A DNA stretch of 64,000 bases from Hansfordia pulvinata (GCA_006538405.1 BJKQ01000021.1:276251-340250), one strand, 5' to 3'. Positions 1 to 12,300 are shown, counted from the stretch's first letter. The notes: a model not told the origin generated them from the letters alone. Numbers and translations: made by a program.

Positions 1-618
1 GTAGAGCCGACGACAACTCCTGCCACTAGCACTGGAAGCGAGGAGGAGGGTCCTGCGACGCAGCACACGACGACGGTGCTGGTGACTGTCACGCCCAGCA
101 CGTTTGCCACCTCCGTGCGGCCCCCTCCGTCGAGCTCATCGCCCGCGGGTTCTTCATACTCGACGGCGCCCACGACCGTCATTTCCTACCCGTTCTCATC
201 CTCGTCCTCGGCCACACTGAGCCTCTCCTCGTCGGTCTCAACGGTTTCGACCACGCCACCCGCGACGACGACCCCTTCGTCGACACCATCTGCCACCTCT
301 GTGGTCCCGGATCCAACGGTGACCACCATGTCCACAAAGACTGTCCTGTCGGTCATCCCCGTCAAAACCCCTGGGGCCCAGCCAGACATTGGCGGCGAGG
401 GCGAGGACGGGAAAGAGCCGGCGGCGGCCGCCACGTCAGCTCCAGACCAGCGGTACCCCGCCCTTTCGACGACGGCGCCTAGCAGCGGACCCAGCGGGGT
501 GGCGGCCGGGTATGTCACAGTTACTGTGATGGACACGACGACGGCCACCGTGGTTGAGACGACGACGACGACCACAACAGAGACTCCCGGCGCTTTGGTC
601 ACAGACCTGGTAAGATGA
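1..618 (+). CDS. Ser/Thr/Pro-rich surface-type protein, C-terminal part (5' truncated by window)
   Basis: The frame is open from base 1 and its first Met codon (76) is internal, so the start lies outside the window. About 205 residues are visible. They are dominated by Ser, Thr, Pro and Val, with mucin-like runs (for example TTTTTTTE near the end), interrupted by an acidic/Gly/Ala patch around bases 390-450. This composition is usual for O-glycosylated cell-wall or secreted fungal proteins; I see no recognisable catalytic domain and no C-terminal GPI-type hydrophobic tail. The frame stops at 616-618, but a good 5' splice site (GTAAGA) begins at 610, so the true C-terminus may lie in a further exon, for example after the TAG ending at 690. 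The function is not known. Confidence 0.55.
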   Translation, partial: VEPTTTPATSTGSEEEGPATQHTTTVLVTVTPSTFATSVRPPPSSSSPAGSSYSTAPTTVISYPFSSSSSATLSLSSSVSTVSTTPPATTTPSSTPSATSVVPDPTVTTMSTKTVLSVIPVKTPGAQPDIGGEGEDGKEPAAAATSAPDQRYPALSTTAPSSGPSGVAAGYVTVTVMDTTTATVVETTTTTTTETPGALVTDLVR

Positions 619-1125
619 CCTTGGTCCTCTTAAACATTGAAAGCTGCCCGAACCGCATCTGCCATCGCCCGGGCACGTGCCATCTCGTAGGCCACGTTGA
701 TTATCATGGGAATGGTCAGAAAAGTGTCGAGGAAGCCAAAACTTTGGCCAAGGAGTCCTGGTTTGATGGCTTGGCATTGTAACATATATCGTTTAATTCG
801 TTTCTTTAATTTTTTGGTAGATAGTAATAATCTTTTCTCTTCTTATTTGCTGAGGTAACACTGCAGTGCCCTCCCTGCTGAGACATTGGGAGGAGGCTTA
901 CACTTCCTATCTGAGAGTCACTAGTCCTCCATCTCAGCGGCAAGACGTCACCAGAAGTATCGAAATGTCAGTGGCTGCTTGGGCAGTCAACTCCAAAACG
1001 CCAGACCCATACAAAGCCGCCCGAACAAACTCCATGGACGAACACCGCACTCCTTTCCCTCCAAATGTGCAGAAAGCTGAATAGAAAGAACCAAAGCAGA
1101 AAAATTCATAGCCCAGGTCCTGTTC
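619..1125. other. Intergenic, convergent 3' flanks
   Basis: This is the stretch between the Ser/Thr-rich gene and the stop of MSH2, which converge. It should hold both 3' UTRs. A T-rich patch lies around 780-850. I see no supportable gene; short open frames here are not convincing. Confidence 0.5.
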
Positions 1126-4004
1126 TTACAAAGCCTTGATCGACTCGAAGAACGGATTGGCTTTGAGAGCCTCATCTGCAGCAACCAGCTCCCGCATCCT
1201 TGACAGCATCTGCTCGCGGGTCATGGAGTCGCCACTGGCGCGAACCTCGTCTTTCCAGCGCACCAGCACATCTTTGAGGCGCGCACTCCCCTCCTCGACG
1301 TGTTCTTTGCGGACTGTCGCTGAGCTGGCGTCGCTGTCGTGTTTGCTCGTGAAATCTTCGAGTTCATCCGCCTTGCGTTTGGCCATACGCACCACCTTGT
1401 CCGGGAAACGCACCAACTCAGCAACATGAATGCCAAAGGACTGATCGCATATGCCAGGCTCAACCTTGTAGAGAAGTGTAACCTCGCGCTTGTCGGCGAT
1501 TGCGGCCTCGCTTTTTTGGCCTGAGGCACCCGAGATGTGAGCCGTAACGTGCAGGTTGGAGACTTGGGCATACTGGTCAGCCAAGGCGGTCAGCTCATGG
1601 AAGTGGGTAGCGAACATGGCCGCGCAGCCGATCTCCTTGACGATGTGTTCCGATATGGCCCAAGCTAGGCCGAAACCATCGTAGGTGGACGTGCCACGAC
1701 CCAGCTCGTCGATGATGATGAGAGACTCTGCAGTGGCCGACTTGAGAATGTTGGCCGTCTCCAGCATCTCGGCCATGAAGGTGGATACGCCCTTGAGCTG
1801 AGAATCAGAGGCGCCGACTCGAGCAAGAATCGAGTCGTAGATGGTCAGCTCGGCTTCTGAGCAAGGGACAAAGCTGCCGACTTGGGCCATAAGAGCTATG
1901 ACGCCAATCTGGCGGATGTAGGTGGACTTGCCGCCCATGTTGGGACCTGTTATGATGAGGAACGAGGAATCGGCGCGCCGAAGGTCGACATCGTTCGTGA
2001 TAAACTGGACATCGTCCTGCATCTCAACACAGGGATGGCGGGCCTCACGCAGGATGGTGTTGCCGGTGCCGCGGGCGTGCATGGTCGGGCGCACGTAGGA
2101 GGTAGGGGCGTGGACGGCGCAGTGGGCGAAACTGACAATCACGTCGAGATGGGCTAGCACGCCCGCCAGCTGCTCCAGCACGGGGCAGTAGGAGGCGGCA
2201 ACGCCCACCACTTCGCCCACCAGGCTGCTTTGGGTGCGGTTGTACGTCTGGGATAGCTGATCAAACTCGCGGCGGTATGATTGCAGCTGCTTTGTTGTGA
2301 AGTAGACGCCGTTCTTTTGTGTTGAGCACTCTTGGTACCGCGAGCTGTTGCGGATGCAACCTGCTTCGGTGCGGGTGAGTCGCATGCACCAACCGTGTAC
2401 CCTGTGGTTTTCCAGGAAGATCTTTTTGCCCTCCTCTTGATTCAGGTCGTCGGCCGCGTTGCGGAACTCCTTCTCCATGCTGTCCTTGAGACGATCCAGC
2501 TTGCGCCGCACGATGCGCAGTCCGTCATCGAATTCGGGCTTGATGATGAACTCATGGTTGTCCAGCGCGTCCAAGTCCACCGTTGTCTCCACCATCTCGG
2601 CCAGTTTGCCCAGGCTGTCAGCCAACTCCCGTAGCTTGCTGGTATAAGCTACATCGAGGGGATCGCGGTACGCCTCATCCATGACACCCTCCAGAGTTCC
2701 CAAGAATCCAGGCAGGCGGATCACAACTTGGTACGCACGCACAACGTCTTCGAGGGTCGCCTTGCCGCGCTGGAAGCGTTTGGCCAGCCGGTACAAATCA
2801 GGTACTGACTTGAGGTGTTCCTCTTGCATGGTTTGCCGTAGTTCCGTGTCGTTGGCGAAGGCCTCGACCAGTTGCTGTCGGGCTTCGATGTCGGCCTTGT
2901 TCATGAGAGGTTGCTTGAGCCATTGGGCGAGCAAACGGCTGCCGACAGGGGTGCGGCAGTGGTTGAGCAGGCCATACAAGCTCATATTCTTCGAACCATC
3001 GCGAGCGCCTGGCATGAGGTTCAGGGCCTTCAGAGCGGCTGCGTCAAGCTTCATGAAATTGGACAGGTCGTGTTGGTATAGCTGGTACTGGCCAAAATTG
3101 GAGGGGTCCTGTAAGACGGCCAGATACTTGATGAGAGCGGCAGCAGATCCCATGGCCAATTTGAGATCAGTCTGGGGCAATAATGTGGCAGAGCGCTCGT
3201 CTTTGAGCAGACGAGCCAGATCTTGTTCGATATCTTTCGTAGCGAAGTCGGGGACGGGCCGCTCGGCGAGGGCAACGCCGCAGCTGTCGATGATTTGACG
3301 CAATTTGGCCAGCTCGGGGTCGCGGTCTTTGTCGGTGGCGTTCGCGCGATCGAATTGAAGGAGGCACTCCTTGACGCCTAATTGAATGAGCAGGGACTCA
3401 AAGTTGCTGTAGAGATCGTTGTCCAGAAATTCGGAGACACCAAGCTCGCGAACCGAGGCGTCGGCAAAGCAGACACCGACATGGCGGCCTTCAGACTGCT
3501 TCGCGGATATCTTGACGGCAAGAATCATGGGCGCTGATTCGACCTGTTGGCCAAGATCGTCTTCGACATCCTGCAAGTTGCCCGGGGAGGCCTTCTTGAC
3601 GAGTTTCCAGTTCATGCGTTGGCCGGATTGGTAGATCTCGAGACGGCGACCGAGTTTGAAGAGAGCTTCACGGAGGAATTGGCGGAACACGGTAATGGTC
3701 ATTGTGACGGATGGTAGACCCGAGGCATCGGATCGACCGAGCTGGCGGACGACCGAAGTGGTCTTGTAAACAGTTTTGGCGATGAAGTTGGCATCTTCGC
3801 CGTGAGCAGTGTACCAGTCGCCGCGATCGAAGATGCGGACGGTGTCGGGATCAACGGCAGGGAGAGATTTGAAGTAACGGATGAAGCCATGCTCATCGTC
3901 GACCTAGTAGCCACAGCGGTCAGTATGTATTTTCAGCAAGTTGGTAGATGCCGTGGCGAAGGATCGGGAGCAGAACGGACCCTAAGCTCTGGGCGGGAGG
4001 ACAT
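1126..4004 (-). CDS. MSH2: DNA mismatch repair ATPase MSH2
   Basis: MutS-homologue subunit of MutS-alpha (with MSH6) and MutS-beta (with MSH3) that binds mispairs and small loops in the nucleus. I read two exons: 4004-3981 and 3903-1126, joined over a 77-nt intron with donor GTCCGT, branch TACTGAC and acceptor CTACTAG. This gives 933 residues, normal for a fungal MSH2. The first exon encodes MSSRPELR, which resembles the conserved start of Sordariomycete MSH2; the conserved frame then runs upstream of the Met at 3702, so that Met is internal. Walker A (GPNMGGKST) is at about 661-669, Walker B (LIIIDELGRGTST) at about 736-748 and the ATHFHEL switch at about 773-779. The MutS connector, lever and clamp regions precede these, and the helical C-terminal dimer region follows. 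The gene is divergent from TRM10 and appears intact. Confidence 0.97.
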
Positions 4005-4577
4005 GACGAAGGGCTGCAGGGACTACAGGCGTAATCCAGATCATGTATGAGTCGTTTGAGCGGTGGCGACGGGATGAGTCGAGCAGAGTTTGGACAGATG
4101 GCTCGAATTTGGAAGATGCAGACATCAAGGGCTGTGCTGGCTCTGTGAAGGCGTGAAGCCGACGATGATAAAGGCGGCGCCGATAAGAAAGAAGCAAGTC
4201 GATCAGGGGCCAGTTGCATGCAGCGCGTCACGTCGCGGGCAGACGCGGTCGAATGACGCGCTTTAATGGGTTTTTGGCCTGAGCCGAGCTAGACCGGTCA
4301 TGGTAGCGACCTGCAACGCGGGGCCCGTTAGAGTAAAAAGTCGACTGCTAGAAAGAGATACTTGGGTACGTCGGAGCTAGGCGCCCCCCCGGCGCTGCGC
4401 CCCACCAGAACATTGAAATTATCGCGACCTTCGGCGATTTCTTCATCTTCCCTGACCTGCACATACGCCGACCACCCCGAGCACCCAATAAGCCACAGCC
4501 TAGTCGCCTGCGGGACTGCTGACTCTTAATCTTCTCAGCACTACGTCGAGGACGTTGTCAATAACCCACCGTTCACC
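4005..4577. promoter_or_regulatory. Divergent promoter region between MSH2 and TRM10
   Basis: This stretch of 573 bases separates the two start codons and must hold both 5' leaders and promoters. GACGCG-type sequences occur around 4210-4260, but I see no exact ACGCGT (MCB) site. A pyrimidine-rich leader precedes the TRM10 ATG. The role is inferred from position only. Confidence 0.5.
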
Positions 4578-6071
4578 ATGGCCAGTGAGGCGCTGCAGAA
4601 TCCCTCCACGAACGCCGCCGAAAACACCAATGAGGCGCAAGAGCAGGAACCAACTCTACAGGAGCCGCAAAGCGATCTACAGCGCGGCACTAAGCGGCCT
4701 GCAGAAGCCGCCGCCGAAGACTCGGTGGAAGATGCCATTGAAGGCGCCCCAATGTCCAAGAACCAGCTGAAAAAACTCAAGCGGCAGAAGCTCTGGGAGG
4801 CCCAGAAGGACGATCGCAAAGCGAAGAAGAAGGAGAAACGCGCCAGTCGCCAGGAGCGCCGCAAGGTCGAGCGGGATGCCGAGTTTGCCGCTGCGAAAGC
4901 CGAAGGTCGTGCCCCTCGCCAGGTCGTCGCCCCAGATCCTCGCAACCTGCCCCGCCACGAGCCCGTTCCCGTCTCTGTCATTCTCGACTGCCAGTACGAG
5001 CAGTACATGACTGAGCGCGAACTCATCTCCCTCACAAGCCAAGTCACCCGCTGCTACTCGGATAATCGCGCCGCCCGCTATCCCGTCCATCTTGCCGTCA
5101 GCTCCTACGGCGGCGCAATGAAACACCGCTTCGAGAATATCCTGCACAACCAGAACCGCGGCTGGAAGGGCATCAACATCGACGAAGGTGACTTTGTTCA
5201 CGCTTCCCATCATGCTTCCGACATCATGAATGGGCCCGAAGGCGGTAAAATAATACCGTCGCTCGAGAAGGACTCAGCACACCCCAACGCCATCTCCCTC
5301 GCGCCGCCTCCAGCTCCCCCAGCGCCTCATAAGAAGTTCCACCACAAGCGGGCTGCCCCGGCACCGGAACCCGAAGCAGATGACGTAGATCGCTCTATTG
5401 TTTATCTCACTGCCGACTCGCCTTATACCCTCGACCGGCTCGAGCCCAACACCAGCTACGTCATCGGCGGCATCATTGACAAGAACCGTGAGAAGGGTCT
5501 GTGCTACCGCATCGCACGTCAACGCAATGTGCGGACTGCCAAGTTGCCCATTGGCGAATTCATGGTCCTGCAAAGCCGACACATTCTTGCCACCAATCAT
5601 GTTCTAGACATCATGCTCAAATACCTGGAACTGGGCGACTGGGGCGCTGCCTTCATGAAGGTCATTCCTCAAAGGAAAGGGGGCAAGCTGAAGGACGAAG
5701 GCGGAGATGACGACATGGAGGGAGCCGAAGACGACGAACCAGCCCAAGCGGCTGAAGAGGTCTCAGAAACGCAAGAGAACGAGGAAGTTGAGGTTGACGC
5801 AGGTGTGACGAAGACGGATACTGTCACAGACGACAAGCAAGCCCTTGTTCCTCCACCTCAGGCGGTTCCCCATCAGACCGGGCAATCGTCTCAACCGATT
5901 GCCGATGGCCTCGGCGTCAACGAGGGCCAAGGGTTCAAGGCTGTCGATGGGACAGAGGAGGTTGGGATGGTCCAAACAGGAGGGGAGACGCGTGGGCTCA
6001 TAGGAGGCTCGTCGAGAACCAACTCTGGCTCCGGTACTGAGACTGCAGATCCAGCAACAACGTCTGCGTAG
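4578..6071 (+). CDS. TRM10: tRNA (guanine(9)-N1)-methyltransferase Trm10
   Basis: SAM-dependent SPOUT-class enzyme that methylates N1 of G9 in tRNAs. It is a single-exon gene of 497 residues; the ATG sits in a good context (CACCATGG). The N-terminus is a low-complexity, then strongly basic Lys/Arg region (about 60-105), the tRNA-binding extension typical of the family. The SPOUT core runs from about 131 to 365, with VILDCQYEQYM, the GGIIDKN motif holding the presumed catalytic Asp (about 301), and the SAM-binding knot segments LPIGEFM (about 323) and ILATNHVLDI (about 336). A Pro/His/Lys-rich insertion of roughly 55 residues (about 213-270) splits the core. The C-terminal ~130 residues are acidic, Gln/Glu-rich and probably disordered. 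It is divergent from MSH2 and convergent with GCD6. Confidence 0.96.
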   Translation: MASEALQNPSTNAAENTNEAQEQEPTLQEPQSDLQRGTKRPAEAAAEDSVEDAIEGAPMSKNQLKKLKRQKLWEAQKDDRKAKKKEKRASRQERRKVERDAEFAAAKAEGRAPRQVVAPDPRNLPRHEPVPVSVILDCQYEQYMTERELISLTSQVTRCYSDNRAARYPVHLAVSSYGGAMKHRFENILHNQNRGWKGINIDEGDFVHASHHASDIMNGPEGGKIIPSLEKDSAHPNAISLAPPPAPPAPHKKFHHKRAAPAPEPEADDVDRSIVYLTADSPYTLDRLEPNTSYVIGGIIDKNREKGLCYRIARQRNVRTAKLPIGEFMVLQSRHILATNHVLDIMLKYLELGDWGAAFMKVIPQRKGGKLKDEGGDDDMEGAEDDEPAQAAEEVSETQENEEVEVDAGVTKTDTVTDDKQALVPPPQAVPHQTGQSSQPIADGLGVNEGQGFKAVDGTEEVGMVQTGGETRGLIGGSSRTNSGSGTETADPATTSA

Positions 6072-7005
6072 GTATAGATCGTCCCTTCCCTGTGCCTCGT
6101 CCCCTATCCCTTTCTACCTACCTGGTCTGCCCGTTTTGATACCCCATTTTACCTCTCGAAAAAGAGGCAACAAAAGGCACGAACATCTTCCAGCACGGCT
6201 GTTTCTCCTAAGCTAAGTGACGTGTTCATCCTTTGGGAATTGTAGTAGAACCATTGCATATGTCCAGAACCGCTCGTCGCCAATGCCGTCTTCGCCCAAC
6301 CCGACAATGCCCTCACGACGTGGCGCCCATGCAAGGATTGTGCCGATGAACGTGGCGGAAATAAACCGGCCACTTTGGTGGTGGGGGAGTCATCATACGC
6401 TGTCCCCGTCGCCGTCGCTACTCGCACCTACCAGGCGCCAGCCTCAAGCCTTACCGCAGCCGGGGGCAGCCAGCTTGTCTTCGCACGTCCTTGCGCATAG
6501 CCCCGCGCTGTGCTTCGGGCTGCTGCTGCTGCTGGTGCCACCCCGGCTATGGTCAGCCTCGGGCGCGCGCGCGCTTAGCCTCCCATCGCCCCGGCTCCCG
6601 CTTTGTAGATAAGCGCAGCACTGCATGGATAACGTGGGAAACACCCTAGCTGTCCCTCATCTGGTTTTACGATCCTTCCTCAACAAAAGTCGTCATATCT
6701 GAAGTTATAAGCGCTTTTCACAATTCAACCAACCACGTTTTATAGACTTCACCCAAGCCTTATGAAGACGTTGCAAAGCGACTCTGGGCCGTTCATCACC
6801 ACTCGAACAACTTCCTAGTTGTTGTTAGGAATTCCGCACATCTGAAGTTGCGAGATCAGGCTGGCAAAGGTACCAATAATATGCCCATCGACCTTCACCA
6901 GGTCCACATGCCCTCGGGAGCTGCTTCATGCGGGATACTTTTGCCATTTGTTCGGAGCTTGGCTGTGCTCAATTGAATTGTTTGGTTTACTTGGTCTTGT
7001 ACGTC
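6072..7005. other. Convergent intergenic region TRM10 / GCD6
   Basis: This gap holds the 3' flanks of both genes. A GC-rich stretch with (GC)n-like sequence lies around 6500-6600. Open frames here are short, overlap on both strands and lack gene character, so I annotate none. Confidence 0.5.
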
Positions 7006-9327
7006 TTAGTCCGAGTCGTCATCGCTACCCTCGTCGCTTTCTTCTTCCGCATCCTCGAACCATTTGACCAGTGGCTGGCATTGCTCACGGACTGTGGCAA
7101 ACGCGTCGCTAGCCTCCTTCGCTCTCTCGTCTTCCCACCAGCCAATGATGCCTTCCTCTTCCAGGATGTCGAGGTCATACATCTGCTGGAATAGTGCACC
7201 TAGGAGCCTACCGGCGCGTATCGGGTCCACCACTCTCGAACTGCTGGCACACGCTTTGTGTACTGCCAGTGCAAACTCGACCTGTTCTTTAACCGACTCG
7301 CCCCCTACGCCAACTTCAGACACAAAAGCTGCCGCCCCTTCTTTGGAAGTAAGCACCTGCTTCGCAGCCCGAGATGGCTCAAGAGGCGAGGCCTCAGTAT
7401 TGATTAGTTCGATACCACGCCGGACGAAAGCCGTGGCCACGGCCCGTCGCATAGCAGCATCAGAGGCGTTGTTGGCCAGTCTGAGGGAAGTGAATTCGAG
7501 CTTCTCGGAGCTGAAGTCGCCGGTCGTCCCCGCAAAGCCTCCAGAAGGCCATGGACTGCATCGGCATGGAAGGAAGAGAAGTTCTGGTTCCCAGAGTCGT
7601 CGCTAGCGAATGATGAGAGCCGCGATCTCGGCGTGTGCTGGCTGGCTGCTGCCGAGGCGCCATCGTCATCATCGTCCGACATGAAGTCCTCGTCGGCGAG
7701 AGTGGAAACCGAGGAGGTCTCAATGTCGAAGTTCTCCAATGAGTAAATGAGCGACTTCTGTAGCTGAGACGGGTCATCAGAGTCCGCCTCGTCATCTTCG
7801 GGGTTGTGAAAGATGGCTCCTTTTCCTTGCGCGCCAACTGCGGCGCTGTCAGGGCCCACGGGTTGGCCTTTGTGAGAAACGCACGAGATGGGCGTATTCT
7901 CATTTACTACCGTTTGCGGCGCGATGTGAACGCCGAAAGACAGAAGCGCGCCCGCCTTGATGTTCGCATCCTTGCCAACCGAAACGGCATCAGCGAGAAG
8001 GGCATGCTCGATGATGGCGCCGTCCTCAATGATTGCGTCATCCCAAATGAAGCTATTCTCTATGCGAACATTGTTGCCAATCTTGCAATTCCTGCCGACA
8101 GTGGCGCGGCGAATTGTAGATCCCCGCCCCACGTGAGTGTCTTTACCGATGATGGAGTCGGATACGCTGGCCGAGTGGTGAATGACGACTTCATCTTCTG
8201 CGTAAACATCATGGCGCCGCAGACGGTATGACTGGCCCTTGAGGATGTTGGCGTCGGGCGTGAAGGGGTAGGCCCAGCCAGCCTGTATGTCACGGGTGAT
8301 GGCGTCGTACATCTGAAGGGTGTCGGCCCTGGCACTGTAGCCCTGGGATACGATTTCGGTATGAATAAGCTTGCCGTTAAGCTCCCAATCCTTGAGGACG
8401 CCGTGGAGGAAATTTGCGCGGGGCAATTCGTAGTCGAAGCTCTCGGACCACAGGGCAAGAACGTCTGGGGTGCAAATATCGATCTGGGCATCCACGAGGT
8501 CGGTGCGGATCTCGAGCTCGGGGTTCTTTAGGATGTCGGGGTCGATGGTGGCAAAGTGGTCGGCCTGAAGGGGGTTGAATTCCTCGTAGTGAAGACAGCG
8601 GTTCTGGCGGGGGTCGACTACAAAGAGCGGAGTGATGCCAGCGGTCTTCGTGGCATGGCTGGCGGAGCCGGCATCGCGGAGGACCATGGTCACGCAGGAG
8701 TCGCGGTTGGCTTCGCGGCGCTGGCGGTGCGCAGCAAGGGCACCATCGAGAGGGACGTTGGCGACTACATCGCCATGAACAAGAACAAAGTCGCCACCGA
8801 TAAAGCCACGGCTGTCGAGATCGCGCAGGAAGTCACCGATGGACTTTGCGTCGGCGACGCGAATGAACTCGAGCAGCGAGAAGGGGCATGAGCGGGAAAT
8901 GGGCGACCAGCGGGATTCGTTGACGTAGCGTTCGATCTGCTCGCTGTGGGAGCCGCAATAGATGAAGACCTCTTGAACGCCGTTCATGGCGAGGAACTCG
9001 AGCGTGTATTCAATGAGTGGCGTGTTGGCCAGAGGAAGGAGACACTGCAAGGGTGCTGTTTCAGTAATGGCCCGTGATCGGGGATAGCCAGCGCGGGCGT
9101 CGCGACGTACTCTTGGTTTCTCGACGGAGAAGGGTTCGAATCTGTCCTGGAAGGTGTCGGCGATGATCTAGAGGCTCGGGGTCAGCTAGACGGCCCAGAG
9201 AAATGACGAGAGTGAGTTATGAGGTACGGGGCGGGGGACTGACAACGGCCTGGAGGGCATCTTCTCTCTTCTCTTCGGCCCCAGCCTTGCCGGCCTTCTT
9301 GCCCGAGCCAGCGGGGCGGGGGGGCAT
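7006..9327 (-). CDS. GCD6: Translation initiation factor eIF2B epsilon subunit (apparent 1-nt frameshift)
   Basis: Catalytic subunit of the eIF2B guanine-nucleotide exchange factor, which recycles eIF2-GDP in the cytoplasm. Exons: 9327-9244, 9167-9111 and 9044-7006, with introns of 76 nt (donor GTCAGT) and 66 nt (donor GTACGT). The N-terminus reads MPPRPAGSGKK..., then DALQAV/IIADTFQDRF...EKPR/CLLPLANTPLIEY, which matches the conserved start of the family. A nucleotidyltransferase-like domain (about 20-260) precedes hexapeptide repeats of a left-handed beta-helix (about 335-425, with IIGKDTHVG and IGNNVRIENSF), an acidic Ser-rich linker and the W2/eIF5C exchange domain ending in EGIIGWWEDE and an acidic tail. 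After LLEALRG the frame breaks: the C-terminal W2 part lies in another frame, restored by one extra base in the C4 run at 7528-7531. The expected length is about 726 residues, normal for the family. Confidence 0.93.
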
Positions 9328-12300
9328 TGTGAGACGCAAATTCGCAGTCGATGGGAAAGGGAGGTGAGGCGGACAATATCAACGGGGTCGGAGCAGCCTT
9401 GACGGGCGCTGGTTAGTGTGCGAGGCGACGGGTGTGGGCGCGATGCGGAGTTTTGGCGATGTCGGAAGAGACGTCAAGCCGTGAGTCAAACAACCGGACG
9501 GGCAGCACAGACAGAAATTCCGGCCTTCGCTGTATGACTGCTTACACGCCCACCCATGGAGGGGCAGCGCAGGGCCTAAGGTACCTTGACAGGGGAATGG
9601 TGGGGTGATTAGCAAGTCTCTCGCAGCGAAACAGCCCGCGAGAAGTACTCATCCTTGGGGCGTTTCAAGGTACCGGCTCGCGGGGCTGTCCGTCCAGCTG
9701 CTGAGGAGGGAGCAGATATGGTAAATAGACCGGACAGAGGCCTGCATGCCAATCTAGACACACCGGGCTGGCACCTTTAAAATACATCGCGCCTTTTGGT
9801 GAGACAACTCGGCCTCGTCCCCGTCCCTGAAAGCATCTATCTCTCTACTCCGGCGCATCCCAACACGCTCAAAGCAGATCGGCCAAATTTGCTTACCTCG
9901 TGACTGTCAACAGTCCATCCTGCACTTGCGGTAGCTGCTCAAATAGGGCAAGTTACCAGTTGCGAGATACAGTGCCTATGGCTCTGTCGCTTTGTTTGTA
10001 TGCAAAAGAGCTCTCTGCGCCCTAGGTGGTTCAAGAAAGCATTTTGTACCCGCGACGCACGCGCCGCCGCGAGGAAGGCTTGCCAGAATTCCATCCCAGC
10101 TCAACGCGCACAGCTGCAGTGGTTCGCGCCTTTACGAAATGTTCCCAACTCCGAAATGGAATCGCGGCCTCTGTTTTCGTGCCATGGCACCACTGACACG
10201 GAACAAACGCAACTGGTTCTCTCGATGACCTGCAAACTGGCGTGTGGTCCCGCGGGCTATCTGAGTCTCAGCAACGGCCACGCCCAGCCCAAGCATCACC
10301 CAGCCGCACTCGTATCATCGTTGCGTGGGTCCAGTGTCATTGTTCCCGAGCGAAGCTTTCCCCTAGGGAGAGCAGCTGCACCCACACAGAGGTTGGAATG
10401 GGCGGCTGCACCTCGGCGTGCCAGGCCATCCCCAGTGTCTCACGACGCCGAGCTGGTCAGCCACAACGCCGTACTACGAGTACGCGTGTGGCTTGACGGA
10501 AACAACGTTGCAGGCATCCAAGGACGGACTGAGCGGCCCATGATCAACCTTGAAGGACAAGGTCGGGCGAGATTGGGGAACGGACCGTTCTAGACCGGCG
10601 CCAACCCTGTTCGTGCCCTGTCCTCATGTCGAGTCTGGTGTTTCCCGCCAGCCCGGCACGGGATCCAACCGCCCCAACTTTCCCGTTCTAGACCAGTCCA
10701 TCACGGGCTATCAGCCCACCGGCGGCTCTCGGCAGCGCTGCTGATACGCGTGTGCGCTACGACTTGGGATGCTTGGGGGTTGGTGAAGATCAGAGGCTGG
10801 TGCAGGCGAAGCATCACCGTTCCTGCTCTCTGCTACGAGGAGTCCTGGCCACGCGCCGGTTTCGGACTGTTCAGAGAATTTGGTCTGCTGCATCAGCGTG
10901 TCTGCAGGGGCACTTTTGCAGCCTGTTTCAAGAGGCTATCGCCGTCGTCTCCGGTCCCTCTCAGACTGACAACTCGCCCACTTGCTTGCTGGTCTAATGT
11001 GATCTCGTCCTTTGGTCAGAATCTGTACGAGTAGTATGGCCGAGGCCCGCCTGGTCTTCCGACCAAGATAATGCCCTTGCAGCTCCCGAAATCTAAGCCA
11101 CAGCCTATAGAACTCCATCAATCCTCTTAGCTTAACCTACGAGTACCTGGCCCCCAGGTCTGGTGCGGCAGCAAGCGATGATCTATAATTAAACATACCG
11201 CTCTCTGCCAATTCCATACGTAATAGTTCACAGCTGGCCCTCCTACATAACGCACCGAGAGCTGAAGATACGAGGTAAATGTATGTACTTGCAGCCCCTG
11301 CGCCTAGTATGGGCAGTTTTTTGTGCACCTGCCCTGCCTCGCATCAACCGCGAAACGCCCTCGATATTGAGAGAGTAAACTTTCAAGAATTCGAACGCCA
11401 TCAGATAGAAGCACCTCGTGAGGTCGCAGCTCATGCCCTAAGCTCTGTACTCCATTTTCAACTGGTCGTAACGCAGGTGCTCCCTGCCTCGATGGACTTG
11501 ATGCAACATTCCGTGTTGCCGCCCCAGCGGGAGGCTAGAAAGGTCTGAAGGCTGCCACCGGGAACCTAGAACTCGACAGACCGTCGATAACGAAACACCT
11601 TCCCTGTTCCGCGGACCGTCACGAGGCTACGGCACGCGTCCGCCGCGGGAGACTCTCCCTTGTCGAGTCCACCGCCTCTGTCGTCATCAGGAGAGCCCTG
11701 GAGCGCATTGATGAAACCTCTTGCCCACCACGGCCGAAACGCACGGCTTGCACTCCCTTCACCGTAGTTCGGTCGACGCCACACCACAGGGTCTGGGTCA
11801 GCAGGCTTTCTGCTTGGTGATTTTGGCCTTGCCGCCACCTCGGAACGGGCTTGTTCTTGTGTGACGTACATGGCTCAGCTTTCTGGCTTCTGTTGCCCGT
11901 TGTATCCTATCACGGACACATCGCACACGCCGACTCGTGTGTCCCACCCCCGGCCATCGGTTGTTCGTGCCCGAAGATGGACCCCCTGCCCCTGTATTCT
12001 GTCTCCTCGCACACAGATGGCCGCGCACACCTCGCCTGCACTCACCTCAGCCCGGTGAGATCCAGACTTTGTCGATCTTTCTCGGCCCTTGGCACCACGT
12101 TGCAATGGGACCCCTCCTGTGCCCACTCTCTCTTATTGCACCCAGTGCTGGTTTGGGATCTCGCACGAGTACGCTCCGAGGTGTGCACTCTGATGGTCCG
12201 GACCATGGCCGATCCGGCTCAGGCCTTGCCCTGTCGGACAACACGCCGTCGGTAGGAAAGGCGGCCGAGCCCAAACAGCCTCGTCGGGAAAGAAGCAGGG

